DNA of 64,000 nt from Paraburkholderia tuberum STM678. Lineage in GTDB: Bacteria; Pseudomonadota; Gammaproteobacteria; Burkholderiales; Burkholderiaceae. A model generated the notes under the pieces. It searched no databases and was not told the DNA's origin. It was given only the letters and a program-made list of their open reading frames with translations. Shown here one piece after another: positions 35,525 through 44,760 of this stretch. The stretch lies in NCBI RefSeq assembly GCF_902833905.1, contig NZ_CADFGP010000040.1:1-64000 (forward strand), given 5' to 3'. Each line of letters starts with the position of its first letter. Position 1 is the first letter of the stretch. A program made the translations under genes and the position numbers.

Positions 35525-36289
35525 TCAGAGGGTCAATCCACCGTCGACGACGATGCATTCACCGTTCGTGTAACTCGCGGCGTCGGACACGAGGTAGAGT
35601 ACGGTACCCGCCATCTCGTGCGGCTCAGCGTGACGACGCAAAGGAATCCGCCCCATCCATTCGTCGTAGATCGATTTCGTTTCGAACAGTGCCCCCGCGA
35701 ACTTCGTTCTGGTCAAACCTGGAAGGAGCGCATTCACGCGTATTCCGTAGGGACCGCATTCTTTCGCGAAAGCCTTCGTCATGTTGACGACGGCCGCCTT
35801 GCTGACCGAATAGATGCCCTGCATGTCCCCCGGCTGCAATGCGTTGATCGACGCAGTGTTGACTATCGAACCGCCGCCCTGTTCCCGCATCATCTTTCCG
35901 GCTTCGACCGACATGAAGAAATAGCCGCGGATATTGACCTCCACGGTCTTGTCGAATGCCGCAAGGTCCGTGTCGAGTATGTGGCCGAAATAGGGGTTCG
36001 CCGCCGCGTTGTTGACCAGAATGTCCAGTCGCTTGTGGACTGCCCGGATGTGCTCGAAGGTCTTTGCGATGTCCTCCATGCGCCCGACGTGGCATGCGAG
36101 TGCCTCGGCACTCCCACCGCTTTCACGGATGCGCCGGCATACGGCTTCGCAGTCTTCCAGCTTCCGGCTCGTCACAATCACATGCGCGCCCTGTTGAGCA
36201 AGCAGGCTGGCAATCTCTTCACCGATTCCCCTGCTTGCACCGGTGACGAGTGCAACCTTGCCGGTCAGATCGAATAAATTAGTGCTCAT
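35525..36289 (-). CDS. short-chain dehydrogenase/reductase
   Basis: 254 residues, classical SDR. The cofactor motif is TGASRGIGEEIASLL near residue 17, then NNAAANPYF, TASINALQPGDMQGIYSVSK with the catalytic Tyr-Lys, and NALLPGLTRTKFA. The Cys-His in ALACHVGRM and the loop after the catalytic site resemble SDRs placed beside ACAD10/11-type genes. It probably oxidises a hydroxyacyl-CoA intermediate in this operon. It overlaps no neighbour and lies 22 bp upstream of the dehydrogenase. Confidence 0.92.
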   Translation of the reverse strand: MSTNLFDLTGKVALVTGASRGIGEEIASLLAQQGAHVIVTSRKLEDCEAVCRRIRESGGSAEALACHVGRMEDIAKTFEHIRAVHKRLDILVNNAAANPYFGHILDTDLAAFDKTVEVNIRGYFFMSVEAGKMMREQGGGSIVNTASINALQPGDMQGIYSVSKAAVVNMTKAFAKECGPYGIRVNALLPGLTRTKFAGALFETKSIYDEWMGRIPLRRHAEPHEMAGTVLYLVSDAASYTNGECIVVDGGLTL

Positions 36290-36408
36290 GTCGATGGTTA
36301 CTCTTTAAATGAATAGGTCTGGCCGGTCGGCATCGGCCGGAGATCGACTCCGTTCCAGTGCCCGCCGACACCCGGATGTCACCGTCGGTTCGTCATTGAC
36401 CTGACGGA

Positions 36409-37443
36409 TCAGCCTTGTTCCTCGAGGACGTCTACCGCCATGCGTGCCAGCGCTCCCACCATTGCCCCGACCTCCTGCGCGTTTGCATGTGACGCGTTAC
36501 CGTCGATCGCACGCTTTTTGACCCCTTGCACGATGGCGGCCAGCCGGAAGAAACTCATCGCCAGGTAGAAAGACCAGCCGTAAATCGCCGAAATGCCGCG
36601 CAACTCGCAATATCGGGCAACGATTTCCTTTTCGCCCGGCAGGCCTAGTGCGGCTCTGTTCTCGCCTTGAAGCCCGACGATGGGGGCGTTCGCGGGAAGC
36701 CGCAGACACATGCAAAAATAGGCAAGGTCGGCAAGCGGGTGACCCAGTGTCGACAGCTCCCAGTCGAGCAATGCCTTGATACGGCATTCGTGCGGATCAA
36801 AGATCAGATTGTCGATGCGAAAATCGCCATGCACGAGGGAAGGCGCAACCTGTTGCACGGGGCAATGAACAGGCAACCATTTGATCAGGGTCTCCATCGC
36901 TTCCATGCGCTCTGTCTCGGCGGCGCGATACTGCCGAGTCCAGAGGCCGATCTGTCGCTCGAAGTAATTGCCCGCACGGCCGTAATCGGACAGACCCACG
37001 ACGTCGATATCCACATCGTGGAGCGTCGCCATCGCGCGGACGATCGCGTCGTAGTAGTCCCGCCGCTGTTCGCGAGCGATCTCAGGCAACGCCGGGTTCC
37101 AGAAAATGCGCCCCTCTTCGAAGCTCATCACATAGAACATCGTGCCGATTACATCCTTGTCTTCGCACAGGTGATACGCGCGAGCGACCGGCACATCTGT
37201 CTTTGCGAGCGCGTCCAGTACGCGAAACTCGCGATCCACCGCGTGAGCCGATTTCAGCAGCGGTCCCGTGGGTTGTCTGCGCAACACATAGTTGCCACTG
37301 GCGGCCTTGAGCAGGAAGGTCGGGTTCGATTGACCGCCCGCGAATTTGTGCGCGGACGCCGGACCGCTGAAGCCCCGAATCGACCTCTCGAGATAGGGTG
37401 CGAGTGCGCCGATATCGATATCGGTAGTATTCGTAGTCGTCAT
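36409..37443 (-). CDS. APH-family phosphotransferase (ACAD10/11-type kinase)
   Basis: 344 residues with the aminoglycoside-phosphotransferase fold. The nucleotide-binding loop is KFAGGQSNPTFLLKAASGNY, the catalytic loop is SLVHGDFRIDNLIFDP and the Mg2+ site ALLDWELSTLGHPLADLAYF. Relatives fused to or beside ACAD10/11 phosphorylate 4-hydroxyacyl-CoAs so the dehydrogenase can remove the group. That is the most likely role here, not drug resistance. It is in line with the SDR and dehydrogenase genes. Confidence 0.92.
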   Translation of the reverse strand: MTTTNTTDIDIGALAPYLERSIRGFSGPASAHKFAGGQSNPTFLLKAASGNYVLRRQPTGPLLKSAHAVDREFRVLDALAKTDVPVARAYHLCEDKDVIGTMFYVMSFEEGRIFWNPALPEIAREQRRDYYDAIVRAMATLHDVDIDVVGLSDYGRAGNYFERQIGLWTRQYRAAETERMEAMETLIKWLPVHCPVQQVAPSLVHGDFRIDNLIFDPHECRIKALLDWELSTLGHPLADLAYFCMCLRLPANAPIVGLQGENRAALGLPGEKEIVARYCELRGISAIYGWSFYLAMSFFRLAAIVQGVKKRAIDGNASHANAQEVGAMVGALARMAVDVLEEQG

Positions 37444-37460
37444 TCAATCGTTTCCTGTCA

Positions 37461-38135
37461 TTACGCGTAGGTCTGATACCGTCGGCGGTCGACGCGATCA
37501 AGATGCGGATCGCTATTGAAGCTGCCAAGATGCCACGCACGTTCGTTAAAGAAGATCCGGCAAAAGCTGCTGTTGCCGACCTGCATGTTCAACGCAATAG
37601 CCGTCTCCGCCGGCGCCCTCAACGACTGCTGCGCCATCACGGCCATCACACCGCCCGAGGTCACCGCCAGCACGCGTTTTCCCGGACCGTCCTGGATCGC
37701 GCGCCTTGCCTCCGACACGCGATGCTCAAAGCTCGCCCATGCTTCGGGAATGGGTCCGTCGATCCGGTCTTCCGACCACAGTTTCAGCACCTGCCGCAGC
37801 CCCCGTTGGAAGTCGCCTTTCGATCCATGCCGTAGCGACTTCAGCGCCCCATGCTCCGGCCCAAGTGCTTCGAACAGTGCGTGAAAGTCGTATTCGTCCA
37901 GTCCGGCGTGCTGCTCGATATGCGTCACGGGGTAGCCGAGGCCCTGAATGATCGCGTCGAGCGTCTGTCTGTGCCGACGCATCGTGCCCGTGATGACACG
38001 ATCGAATCTCGCGTCCTGTTGCGAGAAATATTCGCCGAGCCACACGGCCTGGCGCTCGCCGACCTCGGAAAGCAGGTCGTAGTTGCCGCTGCCGAACGAT
38101 GCCTGCCCGTGCCGGACCAGATAGAGTTCCGCCAT
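37461..38135 (-). CDS. histidine phosphatase family protein
   Basis: 224 residues. The N-terminal catalytic motif is LYLVRHGQASFGSGNYD, followed by ITGTMRRHRQTLDAI and the second active-site region AVTSGGVMAVMAQQ. It is a phosphoglycerate-mutase-like phosphatase fold; substrate unknown. It lies 17 bp upstream of the phosphotransferase gene on the same strand, so it might act on the same phosphorylated intermediate or serve as a housekeeping phosphatase. Confidence 0.9.
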   Translation of the reverse strand: MAELYLVRHGQASFGSGNYDLLSEVGERQAVWLGEYFSQQDARFDRVITGTMRRHRQTLDAIIQGLGYPVTHIEQHAGLDEYDFHALFEALGPEHGALKSLRHGSKGDFQRGLRQVLKLWSEDRIDGPIPEAWASFEHRVSEARRAIQDGPGKRVLAVTSGGVMAVMAQQSLRAPAETAIALNMQVGNSSFCRIFFNERAWHLGSFNSDPHLDRVDRRRYQTYA

Positions 38136-38171
38136 ACATCCTCTCGTCTGTTTTGCAGTGAATGCGCGGAC

Positions 38172-39623
38172 TTACGCCGCTGCCTTCACCATGTCCTCGA
38201 TCACCTTCTTCGCATCGCCGAACACCATCATCGTCTTGTCCATGTAGAACAGATCGTTGTCGAGCCCGGCGTAGCCCGCTGCCATCGACCGCTTGTTGAC
38301 GATCACCGTGCGCGCCTTGTACGCCTCGATGATCGGCATGCCCGCGATCGGCGACTTCGGATCGTTCTTCGCGGCCGGATTCACCACGTCGTTCGCGCCG
38401 AGCACCAGCACCACGTCGACCTGACCGAATTCGCCATTGATGTCTTCCATTTCGTGGACAATGTCGTACGGCACTTCAGCTTCTGCCAACAACACGTTCA
38501 TGTGCCCCGGCATGCGGCCCGCGACCGGGTGAATTGCGTACTTCACCTCGATACCCTTCTCGATCAGCTTGTCGGTCAGTTCCTTCAGCGCATGCTGTGC
38601 GCGCGCCACGGCCAGCCCGTAGCCCGGCACGATCACGACGGTTTCCGCGTTACCGAGCATGAACGACGCGTCATCGGCCGAACCTGATTTCACCGGACGC
38701 TGCTCCGCCGCGCCGCCGGCCGCCGCCGCGCCCGGTTCATTGCCGAAGCCGCCCAGCAGCACGTTGAAGAATGAGCGGTTCATCGCGCGGCACATGATGT
38801 ACGACAGAATCGCACCCGACGAACCCACCAGCGAGCCCGCGATAATCAGCATCGCGTTGTTCAGCGAGAAGCCGATGCCCGCCGCCGCCCAGCCCGAGTA
38901 CGAGTTCAGCATCGACACGACGACCGGCATGTCCGCGCCGCCGATCGGGATGATGATCAGCACGCCGAGCACGAACGCGATTACCGTCATGATGATGAAC
39001 GGGAGCCAGGACTGCGTGATGAAGAAGAGGATGCCGAAGCCGAGCATCGCGAGCGCGAGCATCAGGTTGATCAGATGCTGGCCGCCATAAACGACGGGCG
39101 CGCCCTGAAACAACCGGAACTTGTATTTGCCCGATAGCTTGCCGAATGCGATCACCGAACCCGAGAACGTGATCGCACCGACAAACGTGCCGATGAACAG
39201 CTCGACGCGATTGCCGTATGGCAGAAATCCCGCCACGCCCTCTTCGGCGCCGAGCCCGAACGCAGCCGGTTCCGACACGACTGCATACGCGATGCACACT
39301 GCGGCGAGACCGATCAGTGAGTGCATGGCCGCGACCAGTTCGGGCATCTTCGTCATCTCGACGCGCGCGGCGACGAACGCACCAATCGCGCCGCCGACAA
39401 TCAGTGCGACAGACACCAGCGACAGACCGAGCGCAAGGTTCGAACCCAGCGCCGCCGCCTGCTGCGCGATCAACGCGACCGTCGTGAGAATCGCGATGGT
39501 CATACCGGCCATGCCGAACATGTTACCGGCGCGCGCACTCTTCGGATTGGACAGCCCCTTGAGCGCCTGGATGAAGCACACCGACGCGATCAGATAAAGG
39601 AGCGTAACGACGTTCGTGCTCAT
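38172..39623 (-). CDS. pntB: NAD(P) transhydrogenase beta subunit
   Basis: 483 residues with about nine predicted membrane helices in the first half and the NADP(H)-binding domain III at the C-terminus (VPGYGLAVARAQHALKELTD; HPVAGRMPGHMNVLLAEAEV; VLVLGANDVVNPAAKNDPKS). With PntAA and PntAB it drives NADPH formation from NADH using the proton gradient. AAGGAGGG precedes the ATG, and its start overlaps the pntAB stop by one base (TAATG). Confidence 0.97.
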   Translation of the reverse strand: MSTNVVTLLYLIASVCFIQALKGLSNPKSARAGNMFGMAGMTIAILTTVALIAQQAAALGSNLALGLSLVSVALIVGGAIGAFVAARVEMTKMPELVAAMHSLIGLAAVCIAYAVVSEPAAFGLGAEEGVAGFLPYGNRVELFIGTFVGAITFSGSVIAFGKLSGKYKFRLFQGAPVVYGGQHLINLMLALAMLGFGILFFITQSWLPFIIMTVIAFVLGVLIIIPIGGADMPVVVSMLNSYSGWAAAGIGFSLNNAMLIIAGSLVGSSGAILSYIMCRAMNRSFFNVLLGGFGNEPGAAAAGGAAEQRPVKSGSADDASFMLGNAETVVIVPGYGLAVARAQHALKELTDKLIEKGIEVKYAIHPVAGRMPGHMNVLLAEAEVPYDIVHEMEDINGEFGQVDVVLVLGANDVVNPAAKNDPKSPIAGMPIIEAYKARTVIVNKRSMAAGYAGLDNDLFYMDKTMMVFGDAKKVIEDMVKAAA

Positions 39624-39958
39624 TACACACCCTCCTTTACAGCGATGCCATGAACTGCCTTCTTCTTCGGCTCTTTCTTCCGGAACATCTCCAGCATGCG
39701 CCGTGTGACGAGAAAGCCGCCGAACACGTTGACCGCCGCGAGCGCGACAGCGACCGTGCCGAACAGCTTGCCCGTGCTGCCGACGGTCAGCCCCGCCGCC
39801 AGCATCGCGCCGACAATGACGATCGCCGAAATGGCGTTCGTCACGGCCATCAAGGGCGTATGCAGCGCCGGCGTAACGTTCCAGACAACGTGGTAGCCGA
39901 CATAGATCGCCAGCACGAAAATGATCAGATTGATCACGGTGTGGTTGATAACTTCCAT
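39623..39958 (-). CDS. pntAB: NAD(P) transhydrogenase alpha subunit, membrane part
   Basis: 111 residues from the ATG at 39958 (MEVINHTVINLIIFVLAIYV), with GGAGACGGGTG before it. Three to four membrane helices are visible (VGYHVVWNVTPALHTPLMAV; NAISAIVIVGAMLAAG; TVAVALAAVNVFGGFLVTRR). It corresponds to the membrane part of E. coli PntA, split off as a separate subunit as in many proteobacteria. Confidence 0.96.
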   Translation of the reverse strand: MEVINHTVINLIIFVLAIYVGYHVVWNVTPALHTPLMAVTNAISAIVIVGAMLAAGLTVGSTGKLFGTVAVALAAVNVFGGFLVTRRMLEMFRKKEPKKKAVHGIAVKEGV

Positions 39959-39971
39959 CACCCGTCTCCTC

Positions 39972-41117
39972 TTAAGCCTTGCGCGTAACTTCACCGTCGC
40001 GAGCCAGCAGTGTGGCCGCGACGATGTCGTCCGCGAGATCGATATTGAGTACGCCTTCCTTCGTGATGATCAGCTTCAGGAAGTCGAGCAGATTGCGTGC
40101 ATAGAGCGCCGATGCGTCGGACGGCACCATCGATGCGAGATTCGTGTAGCCCACGATCTGCACACCGTTCTCCGTGACGATGACCTTGTCCGGCTCGGTG
40201 AGCGGACAGTTGCCGCCGCGGTGGCCGTTCAGGACGCGACCCCGTCCCGCTGCGAGATCAACGATCACCGAGCCCGCCTTCATCGCCCGCACGGTTTCGG
40301 CGGAGATGAGCGTCGGCGCGGCGCGGCCCGGAATCAGCGCCGTCGTGATGATCACGTCCGCCTGCTTTGCGCGCTCATGGACGAGCGCCGCCTGGCGTTG
40401 CAGCCAGCTCGCCGGCATCGGCCGCGCGTAGCCGCCGACGCCCTGCGCGGCTTCGCGCTCTTCGTCGGTCTCGTAAGCGACGTTGAGGAACTTCGCGCCG
40501 AGCGATTCGATCTGTTCCTTGACAGCGGGGCGCACGTCGGATGCCTCGATCACGGCGCCCAGACGCTTGGCGGTGGCGATCGCCTGCAGACCCGCGACGC
40601 CCGCGCCGAGAATCAGCACGCGTGCCGCCTTGACGGTGCCCGCCGCCGTCATCAGCATCGGCATAAAGCGGGGATAGTGGTGCGCCGCAACCAACACAGC
40701 CTTGTAGCCCGCGATGTTGGCCTGCGACGAAAGCACGTCGAGACTTTGTGCGCGCGTGGTGCGCGGCGCGGCTTCCAGAGCGAACGCGGTTACGCCGGCG
40801 GCTGCAAGGCGCTGCGCGTTCTCGGTGTTGAACGGATCGAGCATGCCGGCGAGCACTGCGCCGCGTTTCATCAGCGGCAACTCATCGGCAGTCGGCGATG
40901 CGACCTTCAGGACGATCTGCGCACCGAAAGCCGCTGCCGCATCGCCAATCTGCGCGCCAGCAATACGGTACGCGTCGTCGGTGTAGTGAGCACGCTCGCC
41001 CGCACCCGCCTCGACAGTGACCCCGTGCCCCTGGGCGACGAGCGTTTTGACCGTCTCGGGCGTCGCCGCGACCAGTGCCTGGCGGCCTTTCGCCTCCGCG
41101 GGTATTCCAATCTCCAT
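39972..41117 (-). CDS. pntAA: NAD(P) transhydrogenase alpha subunit, NAD-binding part
   Basis: 381 residues from the ATG at 41117 (MEIGIPAEAKGRQALVAATP), with GAGG six bases upstream. It is the AlaDh/PNT domain: GVTVEAGAGERAHYTDDAYR, the NAD-binding RVLILGAGVAGLQAIATAKR, ASDVRPAVKEQIESLGAKFL and IITTALIPGRAAPTLISAET. It binds NADH in the cytoplasm. First of the pntAA-pntAB-pntB operon. NADPH from this complex could feed PHB synthesis. Confidence 0.97.
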   Translation of the reverse strand: MEIGIPAEAKGRQALVAATPETVKTLVAQGHGVTVEAGAGERAHYTDDAYRIAGAQIGDAAAAFGAQIVLKVASPTADELPLMKRGAVLAGMLDPFNTENAQRLAAAGVTAFALEAAPRTTRAQSLDVLSSQANIAGYKAVLVAAHHYPRFMPMLMTAAGTVKAARVLILGAGVAGLQAIATAKRLGAVIEASDVRPAVKEQIESLGAKFLNVAYETDEEREAAQGVGGYARPMPASWLQRQAALVHERAKQADVIITTALIPGRAAPTLISAETVRAMKAGSVIVDLAAGRGRVLNGHRGGNCPLTEPDKVIVTENGVQIVGYTNLASMVPSDASALYARNLLDFLKLIITKEGVLNIDLADDIVAATLLARDGEVTRKA

Positions 41118-41295
41118 TTGCAACCTCACATTGCGCATATCTGCGCGATACTGTTTTGAATCTGGTGAACGAATCAGACAGTCGTCAAGTTCGCGACTGC
41201 GACTCGCCCGCACACGCGGTATTTGTCGAGATGCAACCCATCACTGTCCGCCGCAGGCGTTCGCGTTGCGCGACATGGCCGTGCCGATCTTGCGA

Positions 41296-42417
41296 TCAGA
41301 AAAGATGACGAATGCCGATCTCGCCGCCCAGCTGATTCGATCCGGGGTGCGGAGCCGCTGGCACTGCACTGGAAGCCGACACCGAATAGATGCCCTGTTT
41401 GCCGCTGTTCTTCATGTAGGCGAATACACCGTAAAGCGCGGTGCGCTTGCTGAGGTTGTAGTTCGCCCGCAATGTGCCCATCGTGCCGTTGGCGTCGAAG
41501 TCGCCGTTATGGATATGCGCAACCTGCGCATCGAAGATCCATGCGCCGTAGGGCACTGATGCGCCGAGGTAGCCGATATCCACTCTGGCCGACCGTACGT
41601 CGCCCTCCACCACCCGGTGCAGCCATCCCGCGCCTAGCCGCACCGACTTGATGTCGACGTGTGCGGCCACCTGGTAACGTCGGTCGGTATCGCCGGACTT
41701 CGTGAAGGCAATACCCGGCGCTCCCGGGACAACGGTGACGGGCGTCGCACCTGCGCCGCCGCGCTGTTCGTCATAGGTGGTGGCCACGCCCCAGGCATTA
41801 CCTTCGTACTTGAGCATGCCTGTGACTGCACGACAGGCGAGAAAGTCATTAGCCGACTGGCCAGGGCAATTTGCCGTCGCACTCGAATCGCGGCCGAACG
41901 AGTAACTCGCTCCGACCGTCACGCCGTAGAACGTGCCCATGTACACCACGTCGTTATCGAACCGGGCTGCAAGCAAAAACGGATCAAACGACGCAAGACC
42001 GCCGAATCCCCCTGAGCCGATGATGTTCGATTCCACCATCCCCCAGTTCGTCATGCTGTACTGCCGGCCAAACGTGAGTTGCCCCCAAGGGCCGCTCAAG
42101 CCGACATAAGCCTGCCGGCCGAACAGACGTCCGCCCTGCTGGAGCGCACCGTTCGACGCGGAAAAGCCGCTTTCCAGTGTAAAGACCGTTTTCAGTCCGC
42201 CACCCAGGTCCTCCGTGCCCCGGATCCCCCAGCGCGACGGCACGTCCCCTCCGCCGATCACTGGCATGCGCGCAACGGAGCCGCCCGTCGGTGTGGCATG
42301 CGTCAAAAACTCGATGCCTGTATCCACGATCCCGTACAGCGTGACCGAACTTTGCGCAAATACAGGCGCCGATGCGATCGCGGCCGCCGCCGTCATTGCG
42401 ATTCTTGTCTTTTTCAT
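41296..42417 (-). CDS. Gram-negative porin (Burkholderia OmpC-like)
   Basis: 373 residues. The signal peptide MKKTRIAMTAAAAIASAPVF ends at AQ, then SSVTLYGIVDTGIEFLTHA. The body is a 16-strand barrel pattern with GRQAYVGLSGPWGQLTFGRQ (loop 3 region) and the outer-membrane insertion signature ending in Phe (GGEIGIRHLF). It probably admits the substrate of the neighbouring catabolic genes, as it is the last leftward gene of the divergent locus. AGAGGGG precedes the ATG. Confidence 0.95.
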   Translation of the reverse strand: MKKTRIAMTAAAAIASAPVFAQSSVTLYGIVDTGIEFLTHATPTGGSVARMPVIGGGDVPSRWGIRGTEDLGGGLKTVFTLESGFSASNGALQQGGRLFGRQAYVGLSGPWGQLTFGRQYSMTNWGMVESNIIGSGGFGGLASFDPFLLAARFDNDVVYMGTFYGVTVGASYSFGRDSSATANCPGQSANDFLACRAVTGMLKYEGNAWGVATTYDEQRGGAGATPVTVVPGAPGIAFTKSGDTDRRYQVAAHVDIKSVRLGAGWLHRVVEGDVRSARVDIGYLGASVPYGAWIFDAQVAHIHNGDFDANGTMGTLRANYNLSKRTALYGVFAYMKNSGKQGIYSVSASSAVPAAPHPGSNQLGGEIGIRHLF

Positions 42418-42544
42418 CTGATCCCCTCTTTCCGCCCAATATGCTTTTGCTTCGCAATCGGTTCGCTGAACCTATCAATAAAAAGACACAGCCAGCAGCT
42501 ATTCGCCGCGACGCCCTACCATCTGTTGACTGAAGCGAGGCGCG

Positions 42545-43339
42545 TCAGACCGGCACTTCCCCTTCGAGCGTGATCCGGTTCAAGACGCGCTCTGCCTCGC
42601 CGTAGTCATGCACGGCATAGTGCATCGTGCAACGGTTGTCCCACATCACCACGTCGCCCGCTTGCCACATGTGGCGGTAGACGTTGTCGGGGCTCGTCGA
42701 ATGTTCGTACAGGAAGTCGAGCAGCGGCCGGCTCTCGGCGACCGTCATGCCCTCGATCTGCTGCGCGGTCTCCGGGTGGCCAACGTACAGTGCCTTACGG
42801 CGCGTCTCCGGATGGGTGCGCACGATCGGGTGGACGGCCGAAGGAATCTTGTCGATCCCTCTCATGCGTGCAAGACGCAGCCCCGTGAAGCGTGCACGCA
42901 GACCCTCGAGCATGCGCTGCATGGTCGGCGACAGGCGGTCGTACGACACGTACTGGTTGCACCACATCGTGTCGCCGCCATGCGGCACCACAACCGCGGA
43001 AAGAATCGAGATTTTGGGCGGAGCCGGGGTGTAGATCGAATCCGAATGCCAGGCTTCCGTCGAGGCCGTCTCTTTCGGGATTTTCGTGACCTGGATCAGA
43101 CCGGGGTAGCCCGGCACCGCCGGATCCAACGGATTGCTCTGGGCCGGGTTGCCCCAAAGCCTCGCGAATTCGACGTGCGCCGCCGGCTGCAGATTCTGGC
43201 CGCGGAACACGAGGACGCAGTGTTCGAGGAATGCCCGATGCAGGACCTCGAACGTATCGCGGCTGACAGATTCGTTCAGATTGATGCCTTCGACCAGGGC
43301 TCCAACCGAGCCAGTCAGCGGAGTAATGCGGATGCTCAT
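42545..43339 (-). CDS. TauD/TfdA-family 2-oxoglutarate-dependent dioxygenase
   Basis: 264 residues from the ATG at 43339 (MSIRITPLTGSVGALVEGIN), with GGAGACGC before it. The iron ligands are visible: the HxD pair in STEAWHSDSIYTPAPPK and the distal His in WDNRCTMHYAVHDYG, with Arg for oxoglutarate further on (AERVLNRITLEG). Family members oxidise taurine and other sulfonates, aryloxyalkanoates or related acids by hydroxylation. The substrate cannot be read from sequence. It is co-oriented with the QOR-like gene 39 bp upstream and the porin downstream. Confidence 0.93.
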   Translation of the reverse strand: MSIRITPLTGSVGALVEGINLNESVSRDTFEVLHRAFLEHCVLVFRGQNLQPAAHVEFARLWGNPAQSNPLDPAVPGYPGLIQVTKIPKETASTEAWHSDSIYTPAPPKISILSAVVVPHGGDTMWCNQYVSYDRLSPTMQRMLEGLRARFTGLRLARMRGIDKIPSAVHPIVRTHPETRRKALYVGHPETAQQIEGMTVAESRPLLDFLYEHSTSPDNVYRHMWQAGDVVMWDNRCTMHYAVHDYGEAERVLNRITLEGEVPV

Positions 43340-43378
43340 TTGCGTCTCCTGTTTAGCGATGCTGTTCATGTGAGGTTC

Positions 43379-44350
43379 TCATGCCACCGTCAGCACGATT
43401 TTGCCGACGTGCTGATCGAGTTGCATGTAGGCGTGCGCGTCGGCAATCGCGTCAATCGAAAATGTCCGGTCGATCGGCAATCCGAGGCGTCCCGCCTCGA
43501 GAAACGGCAGCAGGTCGCGCGCGCACGCCTGGATGCATTCGAGCCGTTCCTGCTCGGTACGGGTGCGGAACGTGACGCCAATCAGCTTCAGACGCTTGAG
43601 CCACAGCTTGGTCAGATCGATCTGGGCGGTGGCGGACCCGAGCCGCGCGATATTGACGAGACGCCCCTTCACCGCGAGGCATTCCATATTCGCTTCGAAG
43701 ACCGGGCCACCCACCGTGTCGATGATGACGTCGACGCCGCGCCTGTCGGTCGCGGCCATCACGGCGTCGACCTGCGACTCGCGCGACGAATCGATACCGA
43801 CGTCAACGCCGAACCGCGCGAGCTTGTCGAGCTTGGCAGCCGAGCGCGACATCGCGATTACAGGTTTCGCCCCGAGCACCGACGCGATCTGGATCGCAGC
43901 CATCGCTACGCCGCCTGATGCGCCATTGACCAGGATCGACTCGCCTTTGCGTAGTTGACCGTTGGTCACGACCGCATCATGTGCCGTGACGAAAACATTC
44001 GCGAATGCTGCTGCATCGATCCACGACAGGTTCTGCGGAATGGGCATCAGCGCAAGCGGATCAGAGACCACATATTCCGCCTGACAGTTGCGGCCATGAC
44101 CCATTACCCGGTCTCCTTCGCGCCAGCCACTCACGCCGTCGCCGACCTCGGCCACCTCGCCGGCGAATTCGACACCCGCGGTAATGACGTTGCCCGAGCG
44201 AAGCTCGCGAGCCTGGTTGATCTCGCCACGATTCAGGCCGGCCGCCCGCACTTTGACCAGAACCTGTCCAGCACCGACCTGCGGAACGGGAATGCCCTGG
44301 ATCTCGATCTTGCCGCCGTCCGGCGTCGGTACTACGCGTACTGCTTTCAC
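43379..44350 (-). CDS. zinc-free alcohol dehydrogenase/quinone reductase-like protein
   Basis: 323 residues from a GTG at 44350 (VKAVRVVPTPDGGKIEIQGI), with GGAGGAG before it; longer starts overlap the upstream gene. It is an MDR-superfamily enzyme: GVEFAGEVAEVGDGVSGWRE, the NADPH site VNGASGGVAMAAIQIASVLG and IIDTVGGPVFEANMECLAVK. The structural- and catalytic-zinc cysteines are absent, as in quinone-oxidoreductase types. It probably reduces an enone or quinone intermediate. It lies between the small-protein pair and the dioxygenase. Confidence 0.92.
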   Translation of the reverse strand: MKAVRVVPTPDGGKIEIQGIPVPQVGAGQVLVKVRAAGLNRGEINQARELRSGNVITAGVEFAGEVAEVGDGVSGWREGDRVMGHGRNCQAEYVVSDPLALMPIPQNLSWIDAAAFANVFVTAHDAVVTNGQLRKGESILVNGASGGVAMAAIQIASVLGAKPVIAMSRSAAKLDKLARFGVDVGIDSSRESQVDAVMAATDRRGVDVIIDTVGGPVFEANMECLAVKGRLVNIARLGSATAQIDLTKLWLKRLKLIGVTFRTRTEQERLECIQACARDLLPFLEAGRLGLPIDRTFSIDAIADAHAYMQLDQHVGKIVLTVA

Positions 44351-44391
44351 TGTTGTCTCCTCCGTTGAATACGGGGCGCTCCTGATGTCGA

Positions 44392-44760
44392 TCAGCCGGC
44401 GCCCGCCATCACTCTTGTGCGAATGACCGATAGCAGCGCGAGCGCACGGTCCGCTGCTGCCTGCGCGCCCGGCCAGTTGCCGCGCACGAATGGCGCACGC
44501 AGATCTTCGATCTCCGACAGCGCGCGGAGCATCTCGCCGTCCGCGACGCACAGCCGTCGATATTCGTTGATCGTCAGAAGGTAGGTATGCATAACATCAG
44601 TCGCTGGCAGCGTCACGCCCATGCGATGCAGCGCAGCATTCAGCCAATGTGTGCCGGCAAGCATCGCCCCTTCAATCTTCATCTCGCAGTCCTGCGCAAG
44701 GCACTTCTCGAGCGATCGCTCGATGCGCGCTGCCGCTGCAATGTGGTGCTCGGTATTCAT
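44392..44760 (-). CDS. uncharacterised small protein with AGTHxxNAALH motif (second)
   Basis: 122 residues, MNTEHHIAAAARIERSLEKC. Its core EGAMLAGTHWLNAALHRMGV corresponds to AGMTAGTHAVNAALHHAAVT in the product of the gene just upstream. The rest is helical and soluble (LLTINEYRRLCVADGEMLRA; AAADRALALLSVIRTRVM). It overlaps the upstream gene by four bases (ATGA), so translation is probably coupled. No named family is recognised. The conserved His residues could bind metal or mark a heterodimer interface; this is inference. Confidence 0.8.
   Translation of the reverse strand: MNTEHHIAAAARIERSLEKCLAQDCEMKIEGAMLAGTHWLNAALHRMGVTLPATDVMHTYLLTINEYRRLCVADGEMLRALSEIEDLRAPFVRGNWPGAQAAADRALALLSVIRTRVMAGAG

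Noticed and set aside
36409..37443. Aminoglycoside resistance gene
   Set aside because: The APH fold is present, but the neighbours (ACAD10/11-like dehydrogenase, SDR) point to acyl-CoA metabolism and not drug resistance.
39921..41159. 412-codon plus-strand frame over pntAA
   Set aside because: Antisense shadow of a clear transhydrogenase subunit gene.
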